A stretch of DNA of 64,000 nucleotides from Gymnogyps californianus (taxonomy: Eukaryota; Chordata; Aves; Accipitriformes; Cathartidae). The stretch lies in NCBI RefSeq assembly GCF_018139145.2, contig NC_059478.1, positions 7,998,001 through 8,062,000 of the forward strand, given 5' to 3'. Position numbers and translations under genes: made by a program. Shown piece by piece: positions 52,849 through 63,943 of the stretch. The notes beneath the pieces are model-generated. The model made no database searches. It was not told the origin of the DNA and was given only the letters and a program-made list of their open reading frames with translations. Position 1 is the first letter of the stretch. Each line of letters opens with the position of its first letter.

Positions 52849-53396
52849 TGCACAGCTGTAAACGGGCTACCGCTCCTCTGCCCGCTGTGTGAGCCAATTC
52901 ACAGAGCTATGATCTAGATTTGCATCTGAGCTTTCCAAGGGTCCGGTTTGGATTTGAGATATTTGCTCGCGCCAGTCGATGAAGTTCCACTATGCCCCCT
53001 ATATAAAGATTTTCTCTTTGCATCACTTGAAGTCCTGCACACCTCGGATTAGGGTTGCTTTATCCAACTAGGTACTGAGAAGTGCTCAGCTGTGCATCCT
53101 GGCAATGGGTTATTTTAGCAGATGTTCACTTGCAGAGGTCCTCTCTGCCTATGGTTTTACACGTTATATATTAATGCATTATAAAAACTTTTTGTCTTAA
53201 CTGCATTACTTCACTTTAAACACTTAGGGTCAGTGTCACCCTTACAACTTAAAACTTACTGAGTTAACAGAATTAAACCAGAGATGAATTTGGCCTTGTT
53301 TCTTCAGAAAATATTAATTGCTGTTATTACAATTATGGTTACAGATCCCTAGGAAAAGCAATTAGTGGTTTCAAAGGCCCCCAGTATAATCAGTCT

Positions 53397-53402
53397 AATA
53401 AA
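53397..53402 (+). terminator. DNM3: Candidate poly(A) signal AATAAA (SSLLD transcript)
   Basis: First canonical AATAAA after the stop at 51873, preceded by an ATTAAA at 53272. No cleavage site can be fixed from sequence alone. Confidence 0.45.
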
Positions 53403-53420
53403 TTTATTTATTGAGACTGC

Positions 53421-55877
53421 ATGTAGGGATCTGGAATGCTGTAGCCCCATGGTTAGGAAGAATCCAATCAAAGAGCCACAACAAATGGGGATTTAGCCTA
53501 TTAAGCATTCCCAGACTGCTGATTAGTTATGCTCACCACTGAAGCAAATCATGTTTCAGCTTGCATAAGAGAGACGAGCTTGGGAAAGCATTGTGATTTG
53601 TATGTTAGCTTAACTTTAATTTCCTGTCAACCTCATACTTGTGATGTACACCTGGGGAGTCTAAGGTCAACATCTGAAGCACAGTGAAGATGGAGTTTGT
53701 CAGAGCACTGGCATCTTGGTGATCTCAGAAGACTGCTTAAGTGGCCGGTGTTTGTTTGGAGAACAGGCCCAGATCTCCAACACCAAGTGCACAGAATCAG
53801 CTTTCAAGGAAAAAAAAGATTGCAAACCCAACTACAGTCATATTGATTTTTACTACCAAAAAAGAAAACACATTTTGATGATTTTTCTTGTGTTCTACAC
53901 AGTTTTCCACTGTGTAGCGTGCTCTGCTGTAACATGCAATGCATCTATGAGATGTATTTTTATAAATAGCTATAGTAGTCCATGCTGTTGCCTAGCCAGC
54001 AAACCTGTATATAGTTTATCAGAACTCTCTGTTCCTGACTGGCAGCTGCCTGTTGACGGAAAGCCAGGCTTAGCGCCTCAGCCACAGAAAGTCACTTTAA
54101 CCCCAAATTTTGATATTCATTCAGTGATATTGCAAGGCCATGGTCTGGGTTTATCCCACCATACCCCAAGCACTCGACTTAGTTGTCCAAGGTCCCCTTT
54201 GTTCAGTGGAAAGAGGCAGCACCTCCAGAAGGTGATTCAGACTGGTGTGGCTGCATGGGAGATGAGGGTGGTAATGCCAGTAAGTTAGGAGCCTCAATTA
54301 GATGACATAGATCCTGGCCTAAAAACATGTTTTTAAATCCTCTCTACTTGAGACTCCGTAATTTACTTTAATGACTGTTTCTGTCAAGCATAAGGCAGTA
54401 GGTAGCACAGTTCAGCACTGTCCTTTACTCTGCCCCCGGAGAAATTGTATTTCTCAGCAGTAATCCTGAATTGTAAATTAAGATCTCCAGGGTGGATTTA
54501 CCCGAAAGAGGAGGAGGAGGAGGCGGTGAGGTGCCTGTGGCCCCACTGTCAGCAGCATCTGGTTCTGTGCTCGATGTTGAGGTCGTGGGACACAGCTGCA
54601 CAGCCCTCCCTTCCTCTGCATCCTCATTCAGATCACATCTAAATCTGGCCCTGTGCCCTAAATGCAACACTTTTAGGTGTGCAGGTTAATTATTAACCTT
54701 GAGCACAGATCCAGAGTTTGATGATTTTACCTCGAACTTCTTGCATATACGCTTTTCAGAATAAACTACATAGAATTGTTGTTTCTAGGAAAAACGCTAA
54801 GTGCTTCCCAAGAAACTGCCACATCCAACTGAGTAAGTACTGTGCTCTCAACCTCGGCCCATTTCCTCCTGCTGTACAGTGTCTGGAACGGGTTGGTTTG
54901 TCCCGCTCACTCCCGATGCTGGCGAGCCCTGTCTCTCCCGTCCCGTGTTCTCAGAGGAGCAGCCTTGGCAGCAACTCGCTCTGTGCCTGAAGGACAGCAG
55001 GACGAGCACCCAGTGGATCTGCTAGAGGGACTGGCTACCTCAGACTGGCCGCTGCCCCCTCTGCAGACACCCTGACACAGGGTGAGCTAAGCCTGAACTC
55101 CCATATCTGAGAAGCGCGGGTTGCCCTCCCTTTCTCGGATTCCCTCTGGCAAAGCTCAGAAGATTGCCAGGGAGGAGCGGAGACTCCCGTTAAGCAACAG
55201 CAGGGTTTCTGATCTTATGTGAGGCGCGTAATTAGCTGGGTGATGTGCGTAGCTAAGTTTCAGGGGGGTGCTCATCTAGTATTGCATTTAGGCTAAGCCT
55301 GGGTCTCTGCCTAGAGAACATGTTCCACCTCACCTCGTCATGGCTGACCAACAGCTGAAAAGCTTGCGCATGCCGTAAATAGCTCTCGGCCTTTAATCTC
55401 AAGGGATCTTGTGTTAGGATTAAAAAGATTGTATGTTCAATGAAAAGGCTTATGTACATAGTTAATGTGTGTTTATTTTTTTGCTGATCTTGTTGCACTT
55501 TCTGAGTAAGCCTCATAAAAGTAGATTATTTATTATATTAAAGGAGAAACATCATAGGTTATGGCATCTCGTGTTAAAGCATAACATAGAAAATATTATA
55601 CTCTCTATCGCAGACAGCTACACTAAACAACGTGTATACAGCATATTGAGATTACTGGCTAGTTCTGTCTTTCTGTCTTAAAATAGTCCAAACCTCCTGA
55701 ATTGAAAGCAGACCTATTTTACACCTGTGACACCGGGGAGGCATCCAGCCTCTTGGTGTGCTTATGGCACAGTTCCTCCCGCTGTGGCATTGAACCTCCT
55801 CCCCGGGCTCTAGCAGAACAGCTCCCTTGTGTAAATGAATGTTACTCTGCCTGTCTTTCCTCTTGCTTTGTCTGCAG
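53421..55877 (+). other. Non-coding DNA between the first and second candidate terminal exons
   Basis: For the alternative tails this is intron. It contains a short GGA/GAG run at 54505-54526 and a 190-codon open frame at 53716-54288 with no recognisable domain, signal or repeat. The first 200 bases carry homeodomain- and TCF-like motifs. Its end is the strong pyrimidine tract of the next acceptor. Confidence 0.7.
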
Positions 55878-55938
55878 GCGAGCTGATACCGATGGCTCCT
55901 CCCGTCCAGACAGTCCTCCACTCTTGCTTGATATATGA
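55878..55938 (+). CDS. DNM3: Candidate alternative DNM3 terminal exon, DNM1-like tail
   Basis: A strong acceptor (CTTTCCTCTTGCTTTGTCTGCAG) is followed by one base completing AG|G (Arg) and by the tail RADTDG then SSRPDSPPLLLDI and TGA at 55936-55938. Joined to the donor at 38234, the frame is open. The pattern S-x-SRPESPRPPFDL at the end of the DNM1 long isoform aligns with SSRPDSPPLLLDI, suggesting an exon inherited from the common dynamin ancestor. The frame, the acceptor, the resemblance and a nearby AATAAA at 56233 support it. Expression is not shown by sequence, and I do not know whether it is annotated in other species. Confidence 0.65.
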
Positions 55939-56255
55939 TTTGTCCCGTCTTGCCGACCGTTTGCTTTACTGCCTGTCTCTTTACTTTTCCAGGATGGTGT
56001 AAACGATGACTTCTTTTTGTAAGAAGCAAACGCTTAATTTCTTTCTGAATTTTGCTCTGTATGTTAATGCCCTACTTCATATGAGCCAAAACATCTGCCT
56101 TTGGTTTCATAATCTGTAAATGGTTCCTGGTGTTGACCTTTGAGCACAGCAAGTCGATTCCCGAAACCATGGTCATTACTGAGCATCACATACACCTGCT
56201 GTAAAAATGTCATGCTGCATTTCTGAACCTGAAATAAACTGTAACTCTTGATGGG
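55939..56255 (+). other. DNM3: Likely 3' UTR of the DNM1-like-tail transcript
   Basis: About 300 bases of non-coding sequence end just after an AATAAA at 56233-56238. A T- and TG-rich stretch follows, as expected of a downstream cleavage element. Confidence 0.5.
56233..56238 (+). terminator. DNM3: Candidate poly(A) signal AATAAA (DNM1-like-tail transcript)
   Basis: Context CTGAAATAAACTGT; it lies about 295 bases after the TGA at 55938, with TG/T-rich sequence downstream. Confidence 0.5.
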
Positions 56256-57710
56256 CTTTTATTATTACTTTCTGGATGCGCATGAGTGGTCTTCTGTCTC
56301 TCGCGCCATCATCTCGGCATGCCGCACTCCACCTCTGTTGGGCCTGCAGGGAGGATTTATCGGAGGTGCGTGTTGCATTGAGATCACTGGAGATGTCATT
56401 AAAAGGGGAGATGGGGGAGAGGTAACCCATGGGAAGCATTCAGGCTGCTGCCCTGCAAGGGGCTTGGAGTGCTGCAGAGACGTTTTGCTGGGAAACGGAT
56501 CCATGTTTTTCAAGCGGTACCTGGTATTCGTTTCATTGCTGGGGAAAGCATGTTTTGGGGAGATTCAGAGCTGAGCAGAAGGCCAGACTGAGTCCTCCAG
56601 AGCAGGAGCAAAAATGTGCACATGTATGCTTTATGTCTGGAAGGGATTTCCCCCTGAAGTGGTTGTGTACAAATGTGCAGATGTCTTGATTACTCAATTC
56701 CTCCTTCAGATCAGTATGAGCCAAGTAACTGGAATCGGTGCTTGGAGGAGATGGTCTGTATGGCACAGGAAGCACAACAGCTTCCTACGGGAGAGGACGT
56801 TTCTCACTGAGCGCAGCAGTCGCTACATTGGTCCTTAGACAGGTTTTGGGAAAGGGGGGGGCAAAAGGCGGGATGAGCAAAGCAGGAACGTCGCCATTGT
56901 ATTCACTTGCTTGCTGTAACGTTTGGAGATAATTTTTTTTTTTAACAGTCTTTAATGGCTATGCCTGAGGCAGTCTGTGCACTCCTCCTCAGTCAACAGC
57001 AGTGTCACACGTGTACCATCTGGCTGGAGTACGTTACATACCCCTGTATGAGTTTGGCTCCTGGCATGTTGGTCAGTGACGCGTCAGTGCTCTATGCTGG
57101 GTGACAGGAGGAGCATCTGCTCTTCTCTAACCGCTGCACTGGGCCATCAATTGCCAAGGTCTCTCCTGCTAGGGTTGGCAGTAGATTCATTGCACTGCCG
57201 TCAGCCACGTTTTTAACCTTCCCCAGCAATGTCCCCTCCAGATACCCCAATGCAGCCCATAGGCCATCTTGTTTGATCATTCCCGATTTCATCAGAATCT
57301 CACTTAAGAAAGGTCTACTCCAAGAACAGTGTTTGAAGCAGACAGTGGTGCAAATTTTAAGGTTGGCTGCGGAAAAGCTCTTCCAGAGGATATTACTTGC
57401 TGCGAGAAAACTAGAAAGCCTGTGACCAGCGACCTCCGCACTTGTGATGTGATTGTCCTAGTTCTCTGGCGCCAGCAAGTCAGATGGGAAGTGGTGAGGA
57501 TGAAAGCCGAGGCTGAGCTGATAGCCAGCTGATTCTAATCTTGCTCTTGCTCTTTTCCTTAATGTGCATGTTCTGTGCCTTTTTCTCTTAACCCATTTTA
57601 TTAAGATAATTTTGTATATGAGTCATTTTATTATATCTTGACCTTTTGTTTTAAATCTCTTCTCCCCCCCATCCCCATGAATTTTGGGTTATTTCTTGTC
57701 TTTTTCCTAG
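56256..57710 (+). other. Non-coding DNA before the third candidate terminal exon
   Basis: It holds only short overlapping open frames with no recognisable features and a T run at 56933-56943. It ends with the acceptor TTTCTTGTCTTTTTCCTAG. Confidence 0.7.
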
Positions 57711-57747
57711 GCGACCTCCACCAGCTGTTCCAGGAAGATCATCCTAA
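57711..57747 (+). CDS. DNM3: Candidate alternative DNM3 terminal exon, short GRSS tail
   Basis: After a good acceptor, one base completes AG|G (Arg), followed by RPPPAVPGRSS and TAA at 57745-57747. Spliced from the donor at 38234 this gives ...PPSVPRRPPPAVPGRSS, a tail in keeping with a proline-rich SH3-ligand domain. RRPPPAVP parallels RRPPPSPT of the canonical exon and RRPPAAPS of DNM2, so it may be a duplicate of that exon. An AATAAA 140 bases later, with TG-rich sequence beyond it, makes it a good terminal exon. Transcription is inferred. Confidence 0.65.
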
Positions 57748-57905
57748 CACATGCATTTCTTTTTTGTTACGTGCAATCTGTCTTTTTTTTTTTTTTTGCC
57801 CAAAATTATCTTTAATTTGCACTAGCCTATTTGTAAATGAAAGATTTTATTTTCAGATGTCAATGATAAGCCTGGATATAAAGAAAATAAAAATTCTGAC
57901 TACAA
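57748..57905 (+). other. DNM3: Likely 3' UTR of the GRSS-tail transcript
   Basis: A short T-rich UTR containing a run of T at 57783-57797 ends near a CA at about 57904, 13 bases after the AATAAA. Confidence 0.6.
57886..57891 (+). terminator. DNM3: Candidate poly(A) signal AATAAA (most distal DNM3 end)
   Basis: AATAAA is followed by a CA cleavage candidate and by ATGTGTGCTGGTTTTCTGTT, a typical TG/T-rich downstream element. Confidence 0.65.
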
Positions 57906-60900
57906 AATGAATGTGTGCTGGTTTTCTGTTGAAGGGTCTACCCACTCTTTCTCAAATGGAGCCATTCATACCCCATGGAAGAAATTGCCCGGGCTCTGTG
58001 GAGACTCCCACCCTCCGAGGTGGTGGAGGGAGGGACGTACTGCTGGGATTCCACCGCTGCTTCTGAATTCATTAACCACCAGGATTGCTCCGTATAAATG
58101 GCTTTGGCTTAGCCTTAGCAGGAAGAAGAGCCAGCTTCTTTAACAACAGAAGAGTCCTAAAACATGTCTCACACGCCAGCGGCAGCACCTGGCTGAGTGG
58201 AAAGTCAAAGGAGAAGATTACAGCAGTCTCTAGACTGATGAATCTGCACAATTATAAATAAATCGCAGCTGCTCTGACCATTTTTTTCAAGCTAAACCTC
58301 TGAATTCCTTGCGAGCTGACCTCATTGGAGCATCTGAGCTCAGACAGCTGTAAGTAGCTACCTCTGGGATTCCAAATGTGTCTGTCCCTATGGGAAAGAT
58401 AAAACCTGGGATTTAACATTTAGAAGATGTGCTTGTTTTGGGTGCCAGAGAAGTATATGGAGAGTAAGTCTAAAAAAAGGGAAAACTGATGGGGTTTGTT
58501 GACTTTTTTTCTCATATGAAACCAAAGAAGGGATATCTCACAAACCACGCAGATAAATGAGAAGGCACTGCACAGATATGAACTGGAGGCACAACGCAGC
58601 GTCAGGGCTCCAGCCCGTTGTTTCAGGAGCACGAACAAGACATGTCTTTGTAGTAGGAAGTTCACGGGGAGAGGGAGCTGCAGTGGTGCTGCTCAGGGGA
58701 GGGGGGCAGGAGAGCGGAGGAGATCAGTATCGTGTGTGTAGAAGGGGCCTGACAACACACCGCCTGTGCTCGGTTTCAAGCCAGGTCTGACACAGCTTTG
58801 CTGAGTTTGGGCAATTCCTCTTGTTCCAGCTGATTTAGGTCCCTGCCGACCTCTCGTATATCCAGGGAGCTGCTGAACCACCTGTGTGTGCTGGTAAACA
58901 CCAGACACTGAGTTTGCTCAAATTATAAGGGGGTGCGAGCCCAGAGAGCTGTAGACTTACACGGATTTTTCTTTCTTCTCACTTTGACTTTGTCTTTTGG
59001 TAGAGTACAACAGAAGAAATAGCAATTATATTAGCAAAAAGGGGAAAAAAAACCCCAAAACAACAGAACTACAGCAATTCTTAGGAGAGGGAGATAAATA
59101 CATTCCTGCTAGACCTTTGAACTGCATGTGCTGAACTGGGAATTGGTAGAGCTGGAAAGAGTACAGTGATGGGCAAGGTGCTTCCCAGCACCCTGGGAAA
59201 AGGGAGAAATGGAGGCTCCTAACAGTCCCACGAACACAACTGTCCCAAGAGTAGGGGATGAGGAGGGGAGCTCAGACTGGCTGTATCTTTCATCTGTGGA
59301 ACTCGTCGCTGTCAGGTACTGAGGCAAAAAAACCTCAGCAGAGTTCAGGAATTGTGTATTTTCAGGACTACTACAGAAACAATGGCGTTTGTACCCAGCG
59401 AGCTCTTGAGGAGGTCCTGGCCATGCTTTACCTCTCAGGTAAGAGGGAATGGGAACAGGCTGAATTTCACACGCTGCTTTTTTTCCACGTTGTTAAAATA
59501 TCTGTTCTGCACTGGGGGAAGCTCTCACTGCATTCCCTCTGGGATACGGCATGGTACCAACAGATGAACCAACAACAAATCAAAGGTGGCTGATATTTTA
59601 CTTGTATGGCCTTACCTACAGCACCCCAACCAGGAGCTGCTGCTGTCCTCCTAGCTGCCAGCTGACCTCCATGCATTAGGCTGTAAGGCACAAACTTCTT
59701 TCTTGGGGCATTTTATGGTGTTAAACCTTTCACAGAAATCTTTACCTTCTTCTGAAGTATTGGATAAAAAATATTGTTGGAAACAGGACTCCGAACTTCA
59801 TGGTTTTCTGGTAGCTATTCCTAAAATCTCCTAAGTAGAAAGACAAAGGTATTGGTGCGCTGGGAAACCTTGGCACGTTCTTTAGCATGAACTCACGGGA
59901 TGACTTTTTGAAGAAGCTGTTGAACCTTGTCTGTGCTATTTCCACCCTGCAATGATACAGGTTCTGTGGCTAGGTGGAGAAGGCTCAGGGTGCCGCACCA
60001 GCTGGCAGCAGCATGCGTCCTAGGCTGCTTTTCAATGGACGGGTTAAGACCAAAATCCTGGTTTGGTTTCCTGATCATTCACGTTCTTGCCGTTGCGTCT
60101 CGCATCATAAAGCTGAGAAAAGCTTAGTGATTACTGTGGGAATTGAAGAGATATAAAGATCTTACCTTCAAAGACTAAAGCTTCACTCTTTTCAGGCTTC
60201 CCAGATCCAGTCTCCCACGTGGGGAGGGACGCAGGCCCCTGACAGCACGGTGTGGGTGGCTGACGCTTGCCTTTCCCTGCAGCAGAGGCTGTAGATGGAG
60301 ATTCCAGACGGCACGTGTCAGCGGCTCCCCCAGGAGCAAGGCTTATCCCCAGCCAGTTTACAATTACTCGCATTTGGCCAGCTTCAAATCAAAAGAAAAT
60401 GTCCCATTGAAGTACTCGATCTCAGTAGACTTGGAAACTTAAGAGAAAGAAACTGCACTTCCTCGTAACGCAAAATGACATTTAACTCTTTAGAGTTGGG
60501 TGATGATGATTTGGTTGCATACAAACTGAGAAGGACCTGTTTCTTTGGTCTCAGCATGTGCTTCATCAGAGAAGCCGCAGAACGGTATGCTCAGGTAGCA
60601 AATGCTCAAAGAGCATCCAGCTTTACTGCTGAGCTGGGCATAGAGTTATGGCAAAGGTTTGTTCTGTAGAGAATATTCTCACCTCGGGCATGAAGACAGT
60701 CATAATGGCTATTTGTTCAGCATCTTAAATAACTTCAGCAGCATTGCAGAGCATGTGTCCTCAGGAGAAGGTCAGAGAAGTCCTAGGGAAACTCTGCCTG
60801 GCCTTTGCGTCTCCTCCTCTCCTCTCCCTGGCGCTCTCTTGCATTTTTCCCTCCTTCAAAGTCACTTTCTGCATCCAGGCCATGGACTGGGCTTTACATT

Positions 60901-62944
60901 TTCATCTCCCAGGTTAGGGAGAGCAGGGTATCTGCGTGGGCAAGCTAAGGGGAGGGCTAAGCCTTTCCCCAGGGGATCTCTGGGCAAGGACTGAGGCTGA
61001 GGAGGAGGTGAAGGGAGGGGTTGGGCGGAGCAGAGAGGCCTGGGGCTGCGGGCAGGGATGAAACTGCCTGCGGCGGGCTGGATGGGACACATCCTGCATC
61101 CTGCCTGCAGCCGGGCGGACGGGGCCTGCCGCATCAATCGAAGCCCAGGGATCTGCACAGGTGATCCACTGGGTTCCAGCTGTGGCTGAGGCGACGGTGG
61201 CAGTCTGCGCTCGTCTCCACCTGGAATGTCTGGGTAGTTGATGTTTGCACTTTTCCTAACCCAGAGCTGGTTTTGAGAGTCTGAATTTGGGAAGAGTATT
61301 TTTGGGGAAATATTTTTCCTTGGGGGAATGGGTGCAGCAGAAACTCTGCTTTCTTGTAGCCTCTACCGTGACAGACATTAACAACAGGCGCCAGGCAGGC
61401 TAGATTTGATATACTTTTGATTTACACTCAAGCCTTGCCCTACCGATGGACTCTGAATCCGCTTTGGATGGCAGCGTTACAATGGCATTAGCTCAGCGCG
61501 AGATGGGACATGCCAGTTGCTGAGCAGCTCTCTGGGAAACCTCCCTGTGCAAAAAAAAAGGGTCTTCTTCCCAAAGAACTAAAAAATGTCATCTTGACTG
61601 TGATCATCTGGCTACTCTGTCCTCCCTGCGAAACTGGAGCACGGGCTCTAAACTTCCGCAGGTTTTAATTAAAACCAAAAGGAGATGTAGTCATCACCAT
61701 GACGACAACAGCAACATTTAACACTTGGCAAGAGCCGTAACAAAGCACTGGAGGTGTTGGGGACTCTGCCGGGGGTTGCTCATTTCCGAGAAAGCCCAAG
61801 GAGCGTGTGGCAAGCGCCCGCTCGCTGGGGTGAGACGCCGGCGCTCAAAGGGATGGGGTAAATCAAACAGAAAGTTGCGCTTCTGCAGCGTTGGGTTTCC
61901 AAAAGAAAAAAAGTTTCCTAAAAACCCGGGTTATGCCAAATGCATCCCTGCGAGGTGGGGCTGGGGCACGTATGTGCATCCCTTCCCTCTCACGGTGCCG
62001 GCTCTGCCGGGCTCTGCTCCCCGGGGCACCCGGAGCAGGGCCAGGGCTGGGCTGCCAAGGGACGGTCCCAGATGGGAGCAGGGAAAGGGAAAGCGCCAGG
62101 GAAGCCCTCCCAGCACCGGGGCTGGCTCATCCTGGCCTGGCCTCCAGCGGGACTTCTTTGCCGGGAGCGCCCTCTGTTGCGGTGTGTGTGGTGCCGGACA
62201 GACAGCCGCTGGACAGACGGTGCCGGAGAGGACCTCGATGGGCCCTGCCACTGTCGCGGCAGCCTGGCATCTCCCCAGCCGGTGGGTGCACCCGCAGGGC
62301 TCCGTGCTGAGCTCCATCCCTCTGGCTCGGGGTCTGGCCCTGTGGCGAGGCCAGATCCGCCTCTGGGAGGGAGTTAGAGGGGGGAGGAAGGCGTCTTGCC
62401 CCCCCCACACCCCTCTCTTAAAGGACTGAGGGTAATGTGGTGTCTGGCAGTGTTGTGAGGCTATTCCGGCATCGGTGACCAGCTGGGTGCAAGTGAGCAG
62501 GGCTCTGCACCGCACCCGTCCCAGGTGCCCTCGTGCTCGGTCCTGCAGGTCCAGCAGCACCCACCACCCTGCACCTCCGCCCTGCCCACAGCAACCCTCA
62601 CCCAGCCCCCTTCTCCTCCAGCCCTCCCGGGGAAATGCTGTCAGTCCCCATGACACACATAGAGGTCCCTGGGGCTGAGGACCTCCATGGGCACGTTGTG
62701 GGGCACATCTCAGGCAGATGTGCGTTTCCGTGTGGCATTTCTGCTCGGGGGAAGCACACCCCCCCCTGCACCCCCCCAAATGCAGGTATGGGTCTGCGTG
62801 GCCAGAGCACGCACTGCCCCACTCGCCTGCGCCCTGAGCTGCTGCACGGGCTGGCCGCTCTGTGGGGTTCAGCTCCTTCCTTTGCCAAAACCAAGCAGCT
62901 CGGGTCTGGAAACAGATGCTGAGGGTAACGCAAACATGGTCCTC
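57906..62944. other. Intergenic region between convergent DNM3 and PIGC
   Basis: This 5 kb region becomes steadily more GC-rich towards PIGC. It contains no exon that I can support. Between 61.7 and 62.8 kb long open frames occur on both strands over the same bases (234 codons on +, 282 on -), which is expected where stop codons are depleted by high GC; their translations are low-complexity and rich in Gly, Pro, Arg and Ala. An A-rich run lies at 59034-59060. Confidence 0.75.
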
Positions 62945-63064
62945 GTTGCTGTGCGAGACGCTTTATTGGGCTGGTGTCCTCCCCCCAGGGCTGTCCCCCA
63001 GCAAGGACCTTTGCACTGTGAGCACTGCTCACAGCAGAAAGTCCCCTCTCCCCCTGGGCCAGGC
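62945..63064 (-). other. PIGC: PIGC 3' UTR
   Basis: A very short UTR of about 120 bases lies between the stop codon and the predicted cleavage site, based on the poly(A) signal at 62962-62967. Longer UTR forms cannot be excluded. Confidence 0.6.
62962..62967 (-). terminator. PIGC: PIGC poly(A) signal AATAAA
   Basis: The + strand reads TTTATT within GCTTTATTGGG, giving AATAAAGC on the - strand about 100 bases past the PIGC stop. It is the first canonical signal after the stop. Confidence 0.7.
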
Positions 63065-63943
63065 CTACATGAGGAACCTGGAGAGGTCCTCCTTGATTTC
63101 AGCCTCGTCCCACGGCCCGTGGATGTTGTCCTTGTGCAGCTGAAGGCGGATGAGGCAGTAAGGGCAGAGGCAGGAGACGGCGAGCAGCAGTGAGGCAAAG
63201 AGCACGGCACCCACGCTGGAGACGGTGGCCAGCCCCGCCAGCGCTGCCAGTGCGAAGAGCACCGTCACCCCCACGTAGCATCGGGGTGTCTGGGCTTTCA
63301 GCTTCTTCTGCAGCATGGGCCAGAGGGCAAAGATCTGCATGGCAAAGGTGACCATGACGAAGGCGTGGAGGGAGCGAGGCAGGCGGGAAGCCAGGCACAC
63401 CGAGGCAAAGATGGCCATGTTGAGGGACAGCGTGCTGGAGACAATGGCGGCGTTGGCACCGTAGTCGAAGAAGATGAGGTGACCGAGGAGCATGAGGGCC
63501 GACATGGCGTAGATAGTGTCCGTGCTGATGGACTCTGTCAGCGTCTTCAGCACCGGCGAGAAGCCGTAGGTGAAGGCGGCGAACACCAGCGTGCTCTTCA
63601 GGTCGGCCCACCGCGGCCGCCCACTCTCCCGCCGCCCGGCCCCGCCGTCCACGGCGTCGAAGAGGACATAGCCGAGCAGGGAGGAGACCAGGGCCGCCCC
63701 GAAAAGCCCCTGCGGGCTCAGCGTCCCGGCGTCCATGTACCACCAGGTGACGACGAAGACGCAGACGCTGCACAGCTGCTGCACCACCGCTCCCGACTGG
63801 AAGACGACGGCCCGGTACCGGTACCGGCGGGCGTGCACGTTCTTCCGCAGCTCCTCCAGGAACCGCTGGTCCACGTAGTTATCGGGGAAGGGCTGCCGCT
63901 CGTACAGCACCTTCTGCCACCGCCGCCCGGGGACCGGCTCCAT
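63065..63943 (-). CDS. PIGC: PIGC, phosphatidylinositol N-acetylglucosaminyltransferase subunit C
   Basis: A complete 292-residue protein is encoded without introns, as in other vertebrates. PIG-C is a multi-pass ER membrane subunit of the GPI-GnT complex, which transfers GlcNAc from UDP-GlcNAc to phosphatidylinositol, the first step of GPI-anchor synthesis. From residue 9 ([17 protein letters not shown]) onward it follows the human protein closely, including [28 protein letters not shown] and the C-terminal [18 protein letters not shown]. About eight hydrophobic segments are visible near residues 46-70, 78-97, 116-134, 143-160, 162-185, 193-211, 222-241 and 243-266. The N-terminus is about five residues shorter than human. 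The start has a good context (GGGGAG before ATGG). It converges on DNM3. Confidence 0.98.
   Translation of the reverse strand: MEPVPGRRWQKVLYERQPFPDNYVDQRFLEELRKNVHARRYRYRAVVFQSGAVVQQLCSVCVFVVTWWYMDAGTLSPQGLFGAALVSSLLGYVLFDAVDGGAGRRESGRPRWADLKSTLVFAAFTYGFSPVLKTLTESISTDTIYAMSALMLLGHLIFFDYGANAAIVSSTLSLNMAIFASVCLASRLPRSLHAFVMVTFAMQIFALWPMLQKKLKAQTPRCYVGVTVLFALAALAGLATVSSVGAVLFASLLLAVSCLCPYCLIRLQLHKDNIHGPWDEAEIKEDLSRFLM

Larger units (their letters stand above)
51874..53420 (+). other. DNM3: Likely 3' UTR of the SSLLD transcript
   Basis: The sequence after TAA is non-coding. The nearest strong poly(A) signals are ATTAAA at 53272-53277 and AATAAA at 53397-53402, which would give a 3' UTR of about 1.5 kb. 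It includes a short GATATA-type repeat at 52824-52848. The true end could be further downstream. Confidence 0.5.
1..57905 (+). other. DNM3: DNM3 gene, 3' portion (partial; 5' part outside window)
   Basis: Dynamin-3 is a large GTPase that assembles into helices on membrane necks and drives fission in endocytosis, notably at synapses and dendritic spines. The window holds three internal exons encoding the GED and the proline-rich domain, then three candidate terminal exons. Translated exons match vertebrate DNM3 as I recall it, and differ from DNM1 and DNM2 in PRD sequence such as PPVPFRPG and RAPPSVP. I found no exon for the GTPase, middle or PH regions, so the first 32 kb is read as one intron. 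The 3' limit is set by the AATAAA at 57886 and would be 53.4 kb or 56.25 kb for the other tails. Paralogue assignment is based on recalled sequences. Confidence 0.93.

Noticed and set aside
53716..54288. 190-codon open frame on the + strand
   Set aside because: No recognisable domain, repeat or signal. It lies in the non-coding region between candidate DNM3 terminal exons, and this length can arise by chance in 64 kb.
61725..62779. Long overlapping open frames (234 codons on +, 282 codons on -)
   Set aside because: Both strands stay open over the same GC-rich, stop-poor sequence. The translations are low-complexity in Gly, Pro, Arg and Ala, with no domain, no matching splice structure and no similarity I recognise.
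63099..63773. 224-codon frame on the - strand
   Set aside because: It is an out-of-frame shadow of PIGC in the CpG-rich island.
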